A stretch of DNA of 64,000 bases, from the NCBI GenBank assembly GCA_037013495.1, contig CM072801.1, positions 106,089,816-106,153,815 on the forward strand, read 5' to 3'. Below are positions 1 through 10,891 of this stretch, one piece after another. The stretch comes from Hippophae tibetana (lineage: Eukaryota > Streptophyta > Magnoliopsida > Rosales > Elaeagnaceae). Within the stretch, counting starts at the first letter, position 1. Each line of letters begins with the position of its first letter. A model generated the notes under the pieces. It worked only from the letters and a program-made list of their open reading frames with translations. It ran no database searches and had not been told where the DNA came from. The translations under genes were made by a program, and so were the position numbers.

Positions 1-51
1 CTTTAGTAAATCTAATATATTAAGATAGATATTCTATTTTGGGCAACCAAG

Positions 52-63
52 GCTTCGATACCA
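52..63 (-). other. Primer-binding-site-like relic (initiator tRNA-Met type)
   Basis: The complement of 52-63 reads tggtatcgaagc, matching 10 of 12 bases of tggtatcagagc, the sequence complementary to the 3' end of plant initiator tRNA-Met that many plant LTR retrotransposons use as primer-binding site. On the same strand the bases just before it end ccgtatca, compatible with an LTR end in CA. The motif recurs in most monomers; about a dozen carry a variant (ccttcgatacct, for example at 14804, 34334 and 47400). No retrotransposon coding sequence is present, so this would be a relic, or chance. Confidence 0.35.
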
Positions 64-292
64 AATGATACGGATCTTTTATGCGGACCATTTTGGAAAC
101 CATGAACTCAAAGGAATGAGAAAGATTGAATTGCTAAGAACATGGTTAATATAATCAAATTTGAACAATAGAGAACACGATTAGAAAACCACGTAAAAAA
201 GTGAGATCAAACTATTAGTCTTCGGAAAGTAGTGTAAGCGATGGAATTTGGGTTCTAAAAGTGGACAACAGAACTATTTTTTACTTAATGTT

Positions 293-396
293 TTTGCAAA
301 TTGAAATGAGTTTAGATTTGATATTTTATAATAGTCGTTTTGATGTATGACTTAAAAGTTATAACAGTTTAAAGTTGGAACCTCAATAAATAATTT
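293..396 (+). repeat. Near-invariant core of the monomer
   Basis: From tttttgcaaattgaaatgag through gatattttataatagtcg and the dyad to cctcaataaataa. Across about 100 monomers the changes I noticed are few: gatgtatg/gatttatg/ggtgtatg, and scattered single changes such as tataaattg in the C-trimer p member, ttttgtaatag in block F, and a few in block G. Other monomer parts show many shared and private variants. Constraint, or frequent homogenisation, would give this. The comparison is by eye, not a computed profile. The example coordinates are those of the first monomer. Confidence 0.65.
350..375. other. Imperfect dyad around the palindrome gttataac
   Basis: The centre gttataac (358-365) is a perfect 8-bp palindrome. 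It is flanked by acttaaaa on the left and agtttaaagt on the right, which are complementary apart from bulged or mismatched bases. The element recurs in nearly every monomer inside the conserved core, with rare changes such as aaaaattataac (near 20994, 40504 and 41168) and gttattac (near 25549 and 27500). A dimeric DNA-binding protein site is conceivable but unproven. Confidence 0.6.
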
Positions 397-427
397 CTTT
401 TTTTTAAATTACGAACTCTTGAAATTT

Positions 428-446
428 TATTGTTTTTTTATTCAGG
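428..446 (+). other. Pyrimidine-rich tract ending ttcagg, resembling a 3' splice site
   Basis: Each monomer has a T-rich stretch followed by attcagg, attcagaag or ttttcagg. This fits the eukaryotic intron acceptor pattern. No matching donor-acceptor gene structure is apparent and downstream frames are broken, so it would matter only if the array is transcribed. A T-rich satellite can produce this by chance, after which amplification copies it everywhere. Confidence 0.2.
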
Positions 447-851
447 AGGAAAGATAGGTTGAACACCAAAAACAAAAACATGAAATGATACAGTGAATTA
501 AAAGAAAAGTATGAAATGAAATGCAAATAAGAAAATAATGACAACAAAATCTTAAGAAAACCAAAGACTTGTAGAAATATTTGTTTCTTTAATTGTGATT
601 TGGAGCAAAAGAATGCAAAAAACAATAAAATGGAAACCTTTAGTAAATCTAATATATTAAGATAGATATTCTATTTTGGGCAACCAAGGCTTCGATACCA
701 AATGATACGGATCTTTTATGCGGACCATTTTGGAAACCATGAACTCAAAGGAATGAGAAAGATTGAATTGCTAAGAACATGGTTAATATAATCAAATTTG
801 AACAATTAAGAACACGATTAGAAAACCATGCAAAAATGTGAGACCAAACTA

Positions 852-874
852 TTACACTTCGGAAAGTAGTGTAA
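852..874. other. Family-specific hairpin: ttacact, 9-base loop, agtgtaa
   Basis: A perfect 7-bp inverted repeat (852-858 and 868-874) encloses tcggaaagt. It is intact in monomers with ttacacttc, which includes the b members of block A and most long monomers. In other block A members the left arm is ttagtct and cannot pair. In the cttccaaaag group the left arm is ttagact, leaving one mismatch. Some copies lose the right arm instead (agggtaag near 22814 and 29975). Confidence 0.65.
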
Positions 875-3189
875 GCGATGCAATTTGGGTTCTAAAAAGT
901 GGACAACTGAACTATTTTTTACTTTTTGTTTTTGCAAATTGAAATGAGTTTAGATTTGATATTTTATAATAGTCGTTTTGATGTATGACTTAAAAGTTAT
1001 AACAGTTTAAAGTTGGAACCTCAATAAATAATTTCTTTTTTTTAAATTACGAACTCTTGAAATTTTATTGTTTTTTTATTCAGGAGCAAAGATAGGTTGA
1101 ACACCAAAAACAAAAACATGAAAATGATACAGTGAATTAAAAGAAAAGTATGAAATTAAATGCAAATAAGAAAATAATGACAACAAAATCTTAAGAAAAC
1201 AAAAGACTTGTAGAAATATTTGTTTCTTTAATTGTGATTTGGAGCAAAAGAATGCAAAAAACAATAAAATGGAAACCTTTAGTAAATCTAATATATTAAG
1301 ATAGATATTCTATTTTGGGCAACCAAGGCTTCGATACCAAATGATACGGATCTTTTATGCGGACCATTTTGGAAACCATGAACTCAAAGGAATGAGAAAG
1401 ATTGAATTGCTAAGAACATGGTTAATATAATCAAATTTGAACAATAGAGAACACGATTAGAAAACCACGTAAAAATGTGAGATCAAACTATTAGTCTTCG
1501 GAAAGTAGTGTAAGCGATGGAATTTGGGTTCTAAAAGTGGACAACAGAACTATTTTTTACTTAATGTTTTTGCAAATTGAAATGAGTTTAGATTTGATAT
1601 TTTATAATAGTCGTTTTGATGTATGACTTAAAAGTTATAACAGTTTAAAGTTGGAACCTCAATAAATAATTTCTTTTTTTTAAATTACGAACTCTTGAAA
1701 TTTTATTGTTTTTTTATTCAGGAGGAAAGATAGGTTGAACACCAAAAACAAAAACATGAAAATGATACAGTGAATTAAAAGAAAAGTATGAAATTAAATG
1801 CAAATAAGAAAATAATGACAACAAAATCTTAAGAAAACAAAAGACTTGTAGAAATATTTGTTTCTTTAATTGTGATTTGGAGCAAAAGAATGCAAAAAAC
1901 AATAAAATGGAAACCTTTAGTAAATCTAATATATTAAGATAGATATTCTATTTTGGGCAACCAAGGCTTCGATACCAAATGATACGGATCTTTTATGCGG
2001 ACCATTTTGGAAACCATGAACTCAAAGGAATGAGAAAGATTGAATTGCTAAGAACATGGTTAATATAATCAAATTTGAACAATAGAGAACACGATTAGAA
2101 AACCACGTAAAAATGTGAGATCAAACTATTAGTCTTCGGAAAGTAGTGTAAGCGATGGAATTTGGGTTCTAAAAGTGGACAACAGAACTATTTTTTACTT
2201 AATATTTTTGCAAATTGAAATGAGTTTAGATTTGATATTTTATAATAGTCGTTTTGATGTATGACTTAAAAGTTATAACAGTTTAAAGTTGGAACCTCAA
2301 TAAATAATTTCTTTTTTTTAAATTACGAACTCTTGAAATTTTATTGTTTTTTTATTCAGGAGGAAAGATAGGTTGAACACCAAAAACAAAAACATGAAAT
2401 GATACAGTGAATTAAAAGAAAAGTATGAAATGAAATGCAAATAAGAAAATAATGACAACAAAATCTTAAGAAAACCAAAGACTTGTAGAAATATTTGTTT
2501 CTTTAATTTTGATTTGGAGCAAAAGAATGCAAAAAACAATAAAATGGAAACCTTTAGTAAATCTAATATATTAAGATAGATATTCTATTTTGGGCAACCA
2601 AGGCTTCGATACCAAATGATACGGATCTTTTATGCGGACCATTTTGGAAACCATGAACTCAAAGGAATGAGAAAGATTGAATTGCTAAGAACATGGTTAA
2701 TATAATCAAATTTGAACAATTAAGAACACGATTAGAAAACCATGCAAAAATGTGAGACCAAACTATTACACTTCGGAAAGTAGTGTAAGCGATGCAATTT
2801 GGGTTCTAAAAAGTGGACAACTGAACTATTTTTTACTTTTTGTTTTGCAAATTGAAATGAGTTTAGATTTGATATTTTATAATAGTCGTTTTGATGTATG
2901 ACTTAAAAGTTATAACAGTTTAAAGTTGGAAACTCAATAAATAATTTCTTTTTTTTAAATTACGAACTCCAAAAATTTTGTTGTTTTTTATTCAGGAGGA
3001 AAGATAGGATGAACACCGAAAACAATGAATATGAAAATGATACAGTGAATTAAAAGAAAAGTACAAAATGAAATGCAAATAAGAAAATAATGACAACAAA
3101 ATCTAAAGAAAACAAAGGACTTGTAGAAATATTTGTTTCTTTAATTATGATTTGGACGAAAAGAATGCAAAAAACAATAAAATGGAAAA

Positions 3190-3842
3190 CTTTATCAAAT
3201 CGAAAATTCAAAAAATAGATGTATTAAGATAGATATTCTATTTTGGGCAACCAAGGCTTCGATACCAAATGATACGGATATTTTATGCGGACCATTTTGG
3301 AAACCATGAACTCAAAGGAATGAGAAAGATTGAATTGCTAAGAACATGGTTAATATAATCAAATTTGAACAATTAAGAACACGATTGGAAAACCACGCAA
3401 AAATGTGAGACCAAACTATTACACTTCGGAAAGTAGTGTAAGCGATAGAAATTGGGTTCTAAAAAGTGGACAACTGAACTATTTTTTACTTTATGTTTTT
3501 GCAAATTGAAATGAGTTTAGATTTGATATTTTATAATAGTCGTTTTGATTTATGACTTAAAAGTTATAACAGTTTAAAGTTGGAACCTCAATAAATAATT
3601 TCTTTTTTTTAAATTACGAACTCCAAAAATTTTATTGTTTTTTTATTCAGGAGCAAAGATAGTTGAATACCAAAAACAAAAACAAGAAAATGATACAGTG
3701 AATTAAAAGAAAAGTATGAAATTAAATGCAAATAAGAAAATAATGACAACAAAATCTTAAGAAAACAAAAGACTTGTAGAAATATTTGTTTCTTTAATTG
3801 TGATTTGGAGCAAAAGAATGCAAAAAACAATAAAATGGAAAC
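3190..3842 (+). repeat. Chimeric monomer created by a one-monomer deletion
   Basis: The left part matches the A2 monomer at marker 7099, including cggatattttatgcgg and gatagaaattggg. The right part matches the right end of the next A2 monomer (ctccaaaaattttattg near 3620 and near 8117). The switch lies between about 3549 (gatttatgac, left type) and about 3602 (ttctttttttt, right type). This is what an unequal exchange between adjacent monomers would leave. The alternative, that A2 gained a monomer by the reciprocal event, is equally compatible with the sequence. Confidence 0.75.
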
Positions 3843-6800
3843 CTTTAGTAAATCTAATATATTAAGATAGATATTCTATTTTGGGCAACCAAGGCTTCGA
3901 TACCAAATGATACGGATCTTTTATGCGGACCATTTTGGAAACCATGAACTCAAAGGAATGAGAAAGATTGAATTGCTAAGAACATGGTTAATATAATCAA
4001 ATTTGAACAATAGAGAACACGATTAGAAAACCACGTAAAAAAGTGAGATCAAACTATTAGTCTTCGGAAAGTAGTGTAAGCGATGGAATTTGGGTTCTAA
4101 AAGTGGACAACAGAACTATTTTTTACTTAATGTTTTTGCAAATTGAAATGAGTTTAGATTTGATATTTTATAATAGTCGTTTTGATGTATGACTTAAAAG
4201 TTATAACAGTTTAAAGTTGGAACCTCAATAAATAATTTCTTTTTTTTAAATTACGAACTCTTGAAATTTTATTGTTTTTTTATTCAGGAGGAAAGATAGG
4301 TTGAACACCAAAAACAAAAACATGAAATGATACAGTGAATTAAAAGAAAAGTATGAAATGAAATGCAAATAAGAAAATAATGACAACAAAATCTTATGAA
4401 AACCAAAGACTTGTAGAAATATTTGTTTCTTTAATTGTGATTTGGAGCAAAAGAATGCAAAAAACAATAAAATGGAAACCTTTAGTAAATCTAATATATT
4501 AAGATAGATATTCTATTTTGGGCAACCAAGGCTTCGATACCAAATGATACGGATCTTTTATGCGGACCATTTTGGAAACCATGAACTCAAAGGAATGAGA
4601 AAGATTGAATTGCTAAGAACATGGTTAATATAATCAAATTTGAACAATTAAGAACACGATTAGAAAACCATGCAAAAATGTGAGACCAAACTATTACACT
4701 TCGGAAAGTAGTGTAAGCGATGCAATTTGGGTTCTAAAAAGTGGACAACTGAACTATTTTTTACTTTTTGTTTTTGCAAATTGAAATGAGTTTAGATTTG
4801 ATATTTTATAATAGTCGTTTTGATGTATGACTTAAAAGTTATAACAGTTTAAAGTTGGAACCTCAATAAATAATTTCTTTTTTTTAAATTACGAACTCTT
4901 GAAATTTTATTGTTTTTTTATTCAGGAGCAAAGATAGGTTGAACACCAAAAACAAAAACATGAAAATGATACAGTGAATTAAAAGAAAAGTATGAAATTA
5001 AATGCAAATAAGAAAATAATGACAACAAAATCTTAAGAAAACAAAAGACTTGTAGAAATATTTGTTTCTTTAATTGTGATTTGGAGCAAAAGAATGCAAA
5101 AAACAATAAAATGGAAACCTTTAGTAAATCTAATATATTAAGATAGATATTCTATTTTGGGCAACCAAGGCTTCGATACCAAATGATACGGATCTTTTAT
5201 GCGGACCATTTTGGAAACCATGAACTCAAAGGAATGAGAAAGATTGAATTGCTAAGAACATGGTTAATATAATCAAATTTGAACAATAGAGAACACGATT
5301 AGAAAACCACGTAAAAATGTGAGATCAAACTATTAGTCTTCGGAAAGTAGTGTAAGCGATGGAATTTGGGTTCTAAAAGTGGACAACAGAACTATTTTTT
5401 ACTTAATGTTTTTGCAAATTGAAATGAGTTTAGATTTGATATTTTATAATAGTCGTTTTGATGTATGACTTAAAAGTTATAACAGTTTAAAGTTGGAACC
5501 TCAATAAATAATTTCTTTTTTTTAAATTACGAACTCTTGAAATTTTATTGTTTTTTTATTCAGGAGGAAAGATAGGTTGAACACCAAAAACAAAAACATG
5601 AAAATGATACAGTGAATTAAAAGAAAAGTATGAAATTAAATGCAAATAAGAAAATAATGACAACAAAATCTTAAGAAAACAAAAGACTTGTAGAAATATT
5701 TGTTTCTTTAATTGTGATTTGGAGCAAAAGAATGCAAAAAACAATAAAATGGAAACCTTTAGTAAATCTAATATATTAAGATAGATATTCTATTTTGGGC
5801 AACCAAGGCTTCGATACCAAATGATACGGATCTTTTATGCGGACCATTTTGGAAACCATGAACTCAAAGGAATGAGAAAGATTGAATTGCTAAGAACATG
5901 GTTAATATAATCAAATTTGAACAATAGAGAACACGATTAGAAAACCACGTAAAAATGTGAGATCAAACTATTAGTCTTCGGAAAGTAGTGTAAGCGATGG
6001 AATTTGGGTTCTAAAAGTGGACAACAGAACTATTTTTTACTTAATATTTTTGCAAATTGAAATGAGTTTAGATTTGATATTTTATAATAGTCGTTTTGAT
6101 GTATGACTTAAAAGTTATAACAGTTTAAAGTTGGAACCTCAATAAATAATTTCTTTTTTTTAAATTACGAACTCTTGAAATTTTATTGTTTTTTTATTCA
6201 GGAGGAAAGATAGGTTGAACACCAAAAACAAAAACATGAAATGATACAGTGAATTAAAAGAAAAGTATGAAATGAAATGCAAATAAGAAAATAATGACAA
6301 CAAAATCTTAAGAAAACCAAAGACTTGTAGAAATATTTGTTTCTTTAATTGTGATTTGGAGCAAAAGAATGCAAAAAACAATAAAATGGAAACCTTTAGT
6401 AAATCTAATATATTAAGATAGATATTCTATTTTGGGCAACCAAGGCTTCGATACCAAATGATACGGATCTTTTATGCGGACCATTTTGGAAACCATGAAC
6501 TCAAAGGAATGAGAAAGATTGAATTGCTAAGAACATGGTTAATATAATCAAATTTGAACAATTAAGAACACGATTAGAAAACCATGCAAAAATGTGAGAC
6601 CAAACTATTACACTTCGGAAAGTAGTGTAAGCGATGCAATTTGGGTTCTAAAAAGTGGACAACTGAACTATTTTTTACTTTTTGTTTTGCAAATTGAAAT
6701 GAGTTTAGATTTGATATTTTATAATAGTCGTTTTGATGTATGACTTAAAAGTTATAACAGTTTAAAGTTGGAAACTCAATAAATAATTTCTTTTTTTTAA

Positions 6801-8339
6801 ATTACGAACTCCAAAAATTTTGTTGTTTTTTATTCAGGAGGAAAGATAGGATGAACACCGAAAACAATGAATATGAAAATGATACAGTGAATTAAAAGAA
6901 AAGTACAAAATGAAATGCAAATAAGAAAATAATGACAACAAAATCTAAAGAAAACAAAGGACTTGTAGAAATATTTGTTTCTTTAATTATGATTTGGACG
7001 AAAAGAATGCAAAAAACAATAAAATGGAAAACTTTATCAAATCGAAAATTCAAAAAATAGATGTATTAAGATAGATATTCTATTTTGGGCAACCAAGGCT
7101 TCGATACCAAATGATACGGATATTTTATGCGGACCATTTTGGAAACCATGAACTCAAAGGAATGAGAAAGATTGAATTGCTAAGAACATGGTTAATATAA
7201 TCAAATTTGAACAATTAAGAACACGATTGGAAAACCACGCAAAAATGTGAGACCAAACTATTACACTTCGGAAAGTAGTGTAAGCGATAGAAATTGGGTT
7301 CTAAAAAGTGGACAACTGAACTATTTTTTACTTTATGTTTTTGCAAATTGAAATGAGTTTAGATTTGATATTTTATAATAGTCGTTTTGATTTATGACTT
7401 AAAAGTTATAACAGTTTAAAGTTGGATCCTCAATAAATAATTTGTTTTTTTTAAATTACGAACTCCACAAATTTTGTTGTTTTTTATTCAGGATCAAAGA
7501 TTGGTTGAACGCCGAAAACAAAGAACATGAAAATGATACAGTGAATTAAAAGAAAAGTACGAAATGAAATGCAAATAAGAAAATAATGACAACAAAATCT
7601 AAAGAAAACAAAGGACTTGTAGAAATATTTGTTTCTTTAATTATGATTTGGACGAAAAGAATGCAAAAAAACAATAAAATGGAAAACTTTATCAAATCGA
7701 AAATTCAAAAAATAGATATATTAAGATAGATATTCTATTTTGGGCAACCAAGGCTTCGATACCAAATGATACGGATCTTTTATGCGGACCATTTTGGAAA
7801 CCATGAACTCAAAGGAATGAGAAAGATTGAATTGCTAAGAACATGGTTAATATAATCAAATTTGAACAATTAAGAACACGATTAGAAAACCATGCAAAAA
7901 TGTGAGACCAAACTATTACACTTCGGAAAGTAGTGTAAGCGATGCAATTTGGGTTCTAAAAAGTGGACAACTGAACTATTTTTTACTTTTTGTTTTTGCA
8001 AATTGAAATGAGTTTAGATTTGATATTTTATAATAGTCGTTTTGATGTATGACTTAAAAGTTATAACAGTTTAAAGTTGGAACCTCAATAAATAATTTCT
8101 TTTTTTTAAATTACGAACTCCAAAAATTTTATTGTTTTTTTATTCAGGAGCAAAGATAGTTGAACACCAAAAACAAAAACATGAAAATGATACAGTGAAT
8201 TAAAAGAAAAGTATGAAATTAAATGCAAATAAGAAAATAATGACAACAAAATCTTAAGAAAACAAAAGACTTGTAGAAATATTTGTTTCTTTAATTGTGA
8301 TTTGGAGCAAAAGAATGCAAAAAACAATAAAATGGAAAC
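3843..8339 (+). repeat. Higher-order unit A2 (7 monomers, 4,497 bp)
   Basis: Markers lie at 3895, 4532, 5171, 5809, 6446, 7099 and 7754. The first five monomers and much of the sixth match A1 at a shift of 3,842 bp. A2 has one additional long monomer (marker 7754), absent as a whole from A1. The end of A2 (about 8098-8339, ctccaaaaattttattg) matches the end of A1 (about 3601-3842). This makes A1 readable as A2 minus about one monomer. An isolated variant ggatcctc near 7424 replaces ggaacctc. Confidence 0.88.
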
Positions 8340-10891
8340 CTTTAGTAAATCTAATATATTAAGATAGATATTCTATTTTGGGCAACCAAGGCTTCGATAC
8401 CAAATGATACGGATCTTTTATGCGGACCATTTTGGAAACCATGAACTCAAAGGAATGAGAAAGATTGAATTGCTAAGAACATGGTTAATATAATCAAATT
8501 TGAACAATAGAGAACACGATTAGAAAACCACGTAAAAAAGTGAGATCAAACTATTAGTCTTCGGAAAGTAGTGTAAGCGATGGAATTTGGGTTCTAAAAG
8601 TGGACAACAGAACTATTTTTTACTTAATGTTTTTGCAAATTGAAATGAGTTTAGATTTGATATTTTATAATAGTCGTTTTGATGTATGACTTAAAAGTTA
8701 TAACAGTTTAAAGTTGGAACATCAATAAATAATTTCTTTTTTTTAAATTACGAACTCTTGAAATTTTATTGTTTTTTTATTCAGGAGGAAAGATAGGTTG
8801 AACACCAAAAACAAAAACATGAAATGATACAGTGAATTAAAAGAAAAGTATGAAATGAAATGCAAATAAGAAAATAATGACAACAAAATCTTAAGAAAAC
8901 CAAAGACTTGTAGAAATATTTGTTTCTTTAATTGTGATTTGGAGCAAAAGAATGCAAAAAACAATAAAATGGAAACCTTTAGTAAATCTAATATATTAAG
9001 ATAGATATTCTATTTTGGGCAACCAAGGCTTCGATACCAAATGATACGGATCTTTTATGCGGACCATTTTGGAAACCATGAACTCAAAGGAATGAGAAAG
9101 ATTGAATTGCTAAGAACATGGTTAATATAATCAAATTTGAACAATTAAGAACACGATTAGAAAACCATGCAAAAATGTGAGACCAAACTATTACACTTCG
9201 GAAAGTAGTGTAAGCGATGCAATTTGGGTTCTAAAAAGTGGACAACTGAACTATTTTTTACTTTTTGTTTTTGCAAATTGAAATGAGTTTAGATTTGATA
9301 TTTTATAATAGTCGTTTTGATGTATGACTTAAAAGTTATAACAGTTTAAAGTTGGAACCTCAATAAATAATTTCTTTTTTTTAAATTACGAACTCTTGAA
9401 ATTTTATTGTTTTTTTATTCAGGAGCAAAGATAGGTTGAACACCAAAAACAAAAACATGAAAATGATACAGTGAATTAAAAGAAAAGTATGAAATTAAAT
9501 GCAAATAAGAAAATAATGACAACAAAATCTTAAGAAAACAAAAGACTTGTAGAAATATTTGTTTCTTTAATTGTGATTTGGAGCAAAAGAATGCAAAAAA
9601 CAATAAAATGGAAACCTTTAGTAAATCTAATATATTAAGATAGATATTCTATTTTGGGCAACCAAGGCTTCGATACCAAATGATACGGATCTTTTATGCG
9701 GACCATTTTGGAAACCATGAACTCAAAGGAATGAGAAAGATTGAATTGCTAAGAACATGGTTAATATAATCAAATTTGAACAATAGAGAACACGATTAGA
9801 AAACCACGTAAAAATGTGAGATCAAACTATTAGTCTTCGGAAAGTAGTGTAAGCGATGGAATTTGGGTTCTAAAAGTGGACAACAGAACTATTTTTTACT
9901 TAATGTTTTTTCAAATTGAAATGAGTTTAGATTTGATATTTTATAATAGTCGTTTTGATGTATGACTTAAAAGTTATAACAGTTTAAAGTTGGAACCTCA
10001 ATAAATAATTTCTTTTTTTTAAATTACGAACTCTTGAAATTTTATTGTTTTTTTATTCAGGAGGAAAGATAGGTTGAACACCAAAAACAAAAACATGAAA
10101 ATGATACAGTGAATTAAAAGAAAAGTATGAAATTAAATGCAAATAAGAAAATAATGACAACAAAATCTTAAGAAAACAAAAGACTTGTAGAAATATTTGT
10201 TTCTTTAATTGTGATTTGGAGCAAAAGAATGCAAAAAACAATAAAATGGAAACCTTTAGTAAATCTAATATATTAAGATAGATATTCTATTTTGGGCAAC
10301 CAAGGCTTCGATACCAAATGATACGGATCTTTTATGCGGACCATTTTGGAAACCATGAACTCAAAGGAATGAGAAAGATTGAATTGCTAAGAACATGGTT
10401 AATATAATCAAATTTGAACAATAGAGAACACGATTAGAAAACCACGTAAAAATGTGAGATCAAACTATTAGTCTTCGGAAAGTAGTGTAAGCGATGGAAT
10501 TTGGGTTCTAAAAGTGGACAACAGAACTATTTTTTACTTAATGTTTTTGCAAATTGAAATGAGTTTAGATTTGATATTTTATAATAGTCGTTTTGATGTA
10601 TGACTTAAAAGTTATAACAGTTTAAAGTTGGAACCTCAATAAATAATTTCTTTTTTTTAAATTACGAACTCTTGAAATTTTATTGTTTTTTTATTCAGGA
10701 GGAAAGATAGGTTGAACACCAAAAACAAAAACATGAAAATGATACAGTGAATTAAAAGAAAAGTATGAAATGAAATGCAAATAAGAAAATAATGACAACA
10801 AAATCTTAAGAAAACCAAAGACTTGTAGAAATATTTGTTTCTTTAATTGTGATTTGGAGCAAAAGAATGCAAAAAACAATAAAATGGAAAC
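8340..10891 (+). repeat. Higher-order unit A3 (4-monomer core, 2,552 bp)
   Basis: Markers lie at 8392, 9029, 9668 and 10306. This copy of the a-b-c-d core matches A2 at a shift of 4,497 bp over roughly the first three to four monomers, then goes straight into the next a monomer (cgtaaaaaagtgag near 11082) without the two or three extra monomers of A1 and A2. Its fourth monomer looks hybrid: it has the aatgatac spacing of c/d copies upstream but gtatgaaatgaaatgc with aaaaccaaag downstream, as in other d copies. Confidence 0.83.

Larger units (their letters stand above)
1..637 (+). repeat. Reference short monomer (637 bp)
   Basis: Taken in the phase beginning ctttagtaaatct. Landmarks in order: the cttcgatacc marker (53-62); a well-conserved stretch through ttttggaaaccatgaac and the aagaacatggttaat region (about 92-168); a variable stretch with family-specific bases (about 170-260); a near-invariant core (about 293-396) containing a dyad; an eight-T run (398-405); a pyrimidine-rich tract ending ttcagg (about 428-446); and an A-rich, purine-biased tail (about 447-637). 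It lacks the 15-bp segment aaattcaaaaaatag found in long monomers, so the join reads aaatctaatatattaag. The phase is arbitrary; no natural monomer boundary is evident. Confidence 0.93.
1..3842 (+). repeat. Higher-order unit A1 (6 monomers, 3,842 bp)
   Basis: Markers lie at 53, 690, 1329, 1967, 2604 and 3257 (spacings 637, 639, 638, 637, 653, then 638 to the next unit). The first four form a core a-b-c-d: a has cgtaaaaaagtgagatc, b has caattaag with accatgcaaaaatg and gatgcaatttggg, c and d have cgtaaaaatgtgagatc. The fifth resembles b but has tttttgttttgc and ggaaactc; the sixth is a long monomer. A2 repeats this at +3,842 bp with only a few differences noticed over about 3.5 kb, for example cttaag/cttatg near 552/4394 and tttt/ttgt near 2508/6350. 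The unit probably extends left of the window. Confidence 0.88.

Noticed and set aside
318-335. tattttataatag as a TATA box or bacterial -10 element
   Set aside because: AT-rich composition makes such matches common; there is no downstream gene and no matching upstream promoter element. It is noted only as part of the conserved core.
380-395. aataaa hexamers (cctcaataaataa, and caataaaatgg near 623) as polyadenylation signals
   Set aside because: Expected often by chance in DNA with about 27.5% G+C, and no transcription unit is evident to use them.
1-637. Shorter ancestral sub-repeat within the monomer (for example aaatgatac at both about 62 and about 484)
   Set aside because: Only short isolated matches in AT-rich sequence; no consistent internal period was found by eye.
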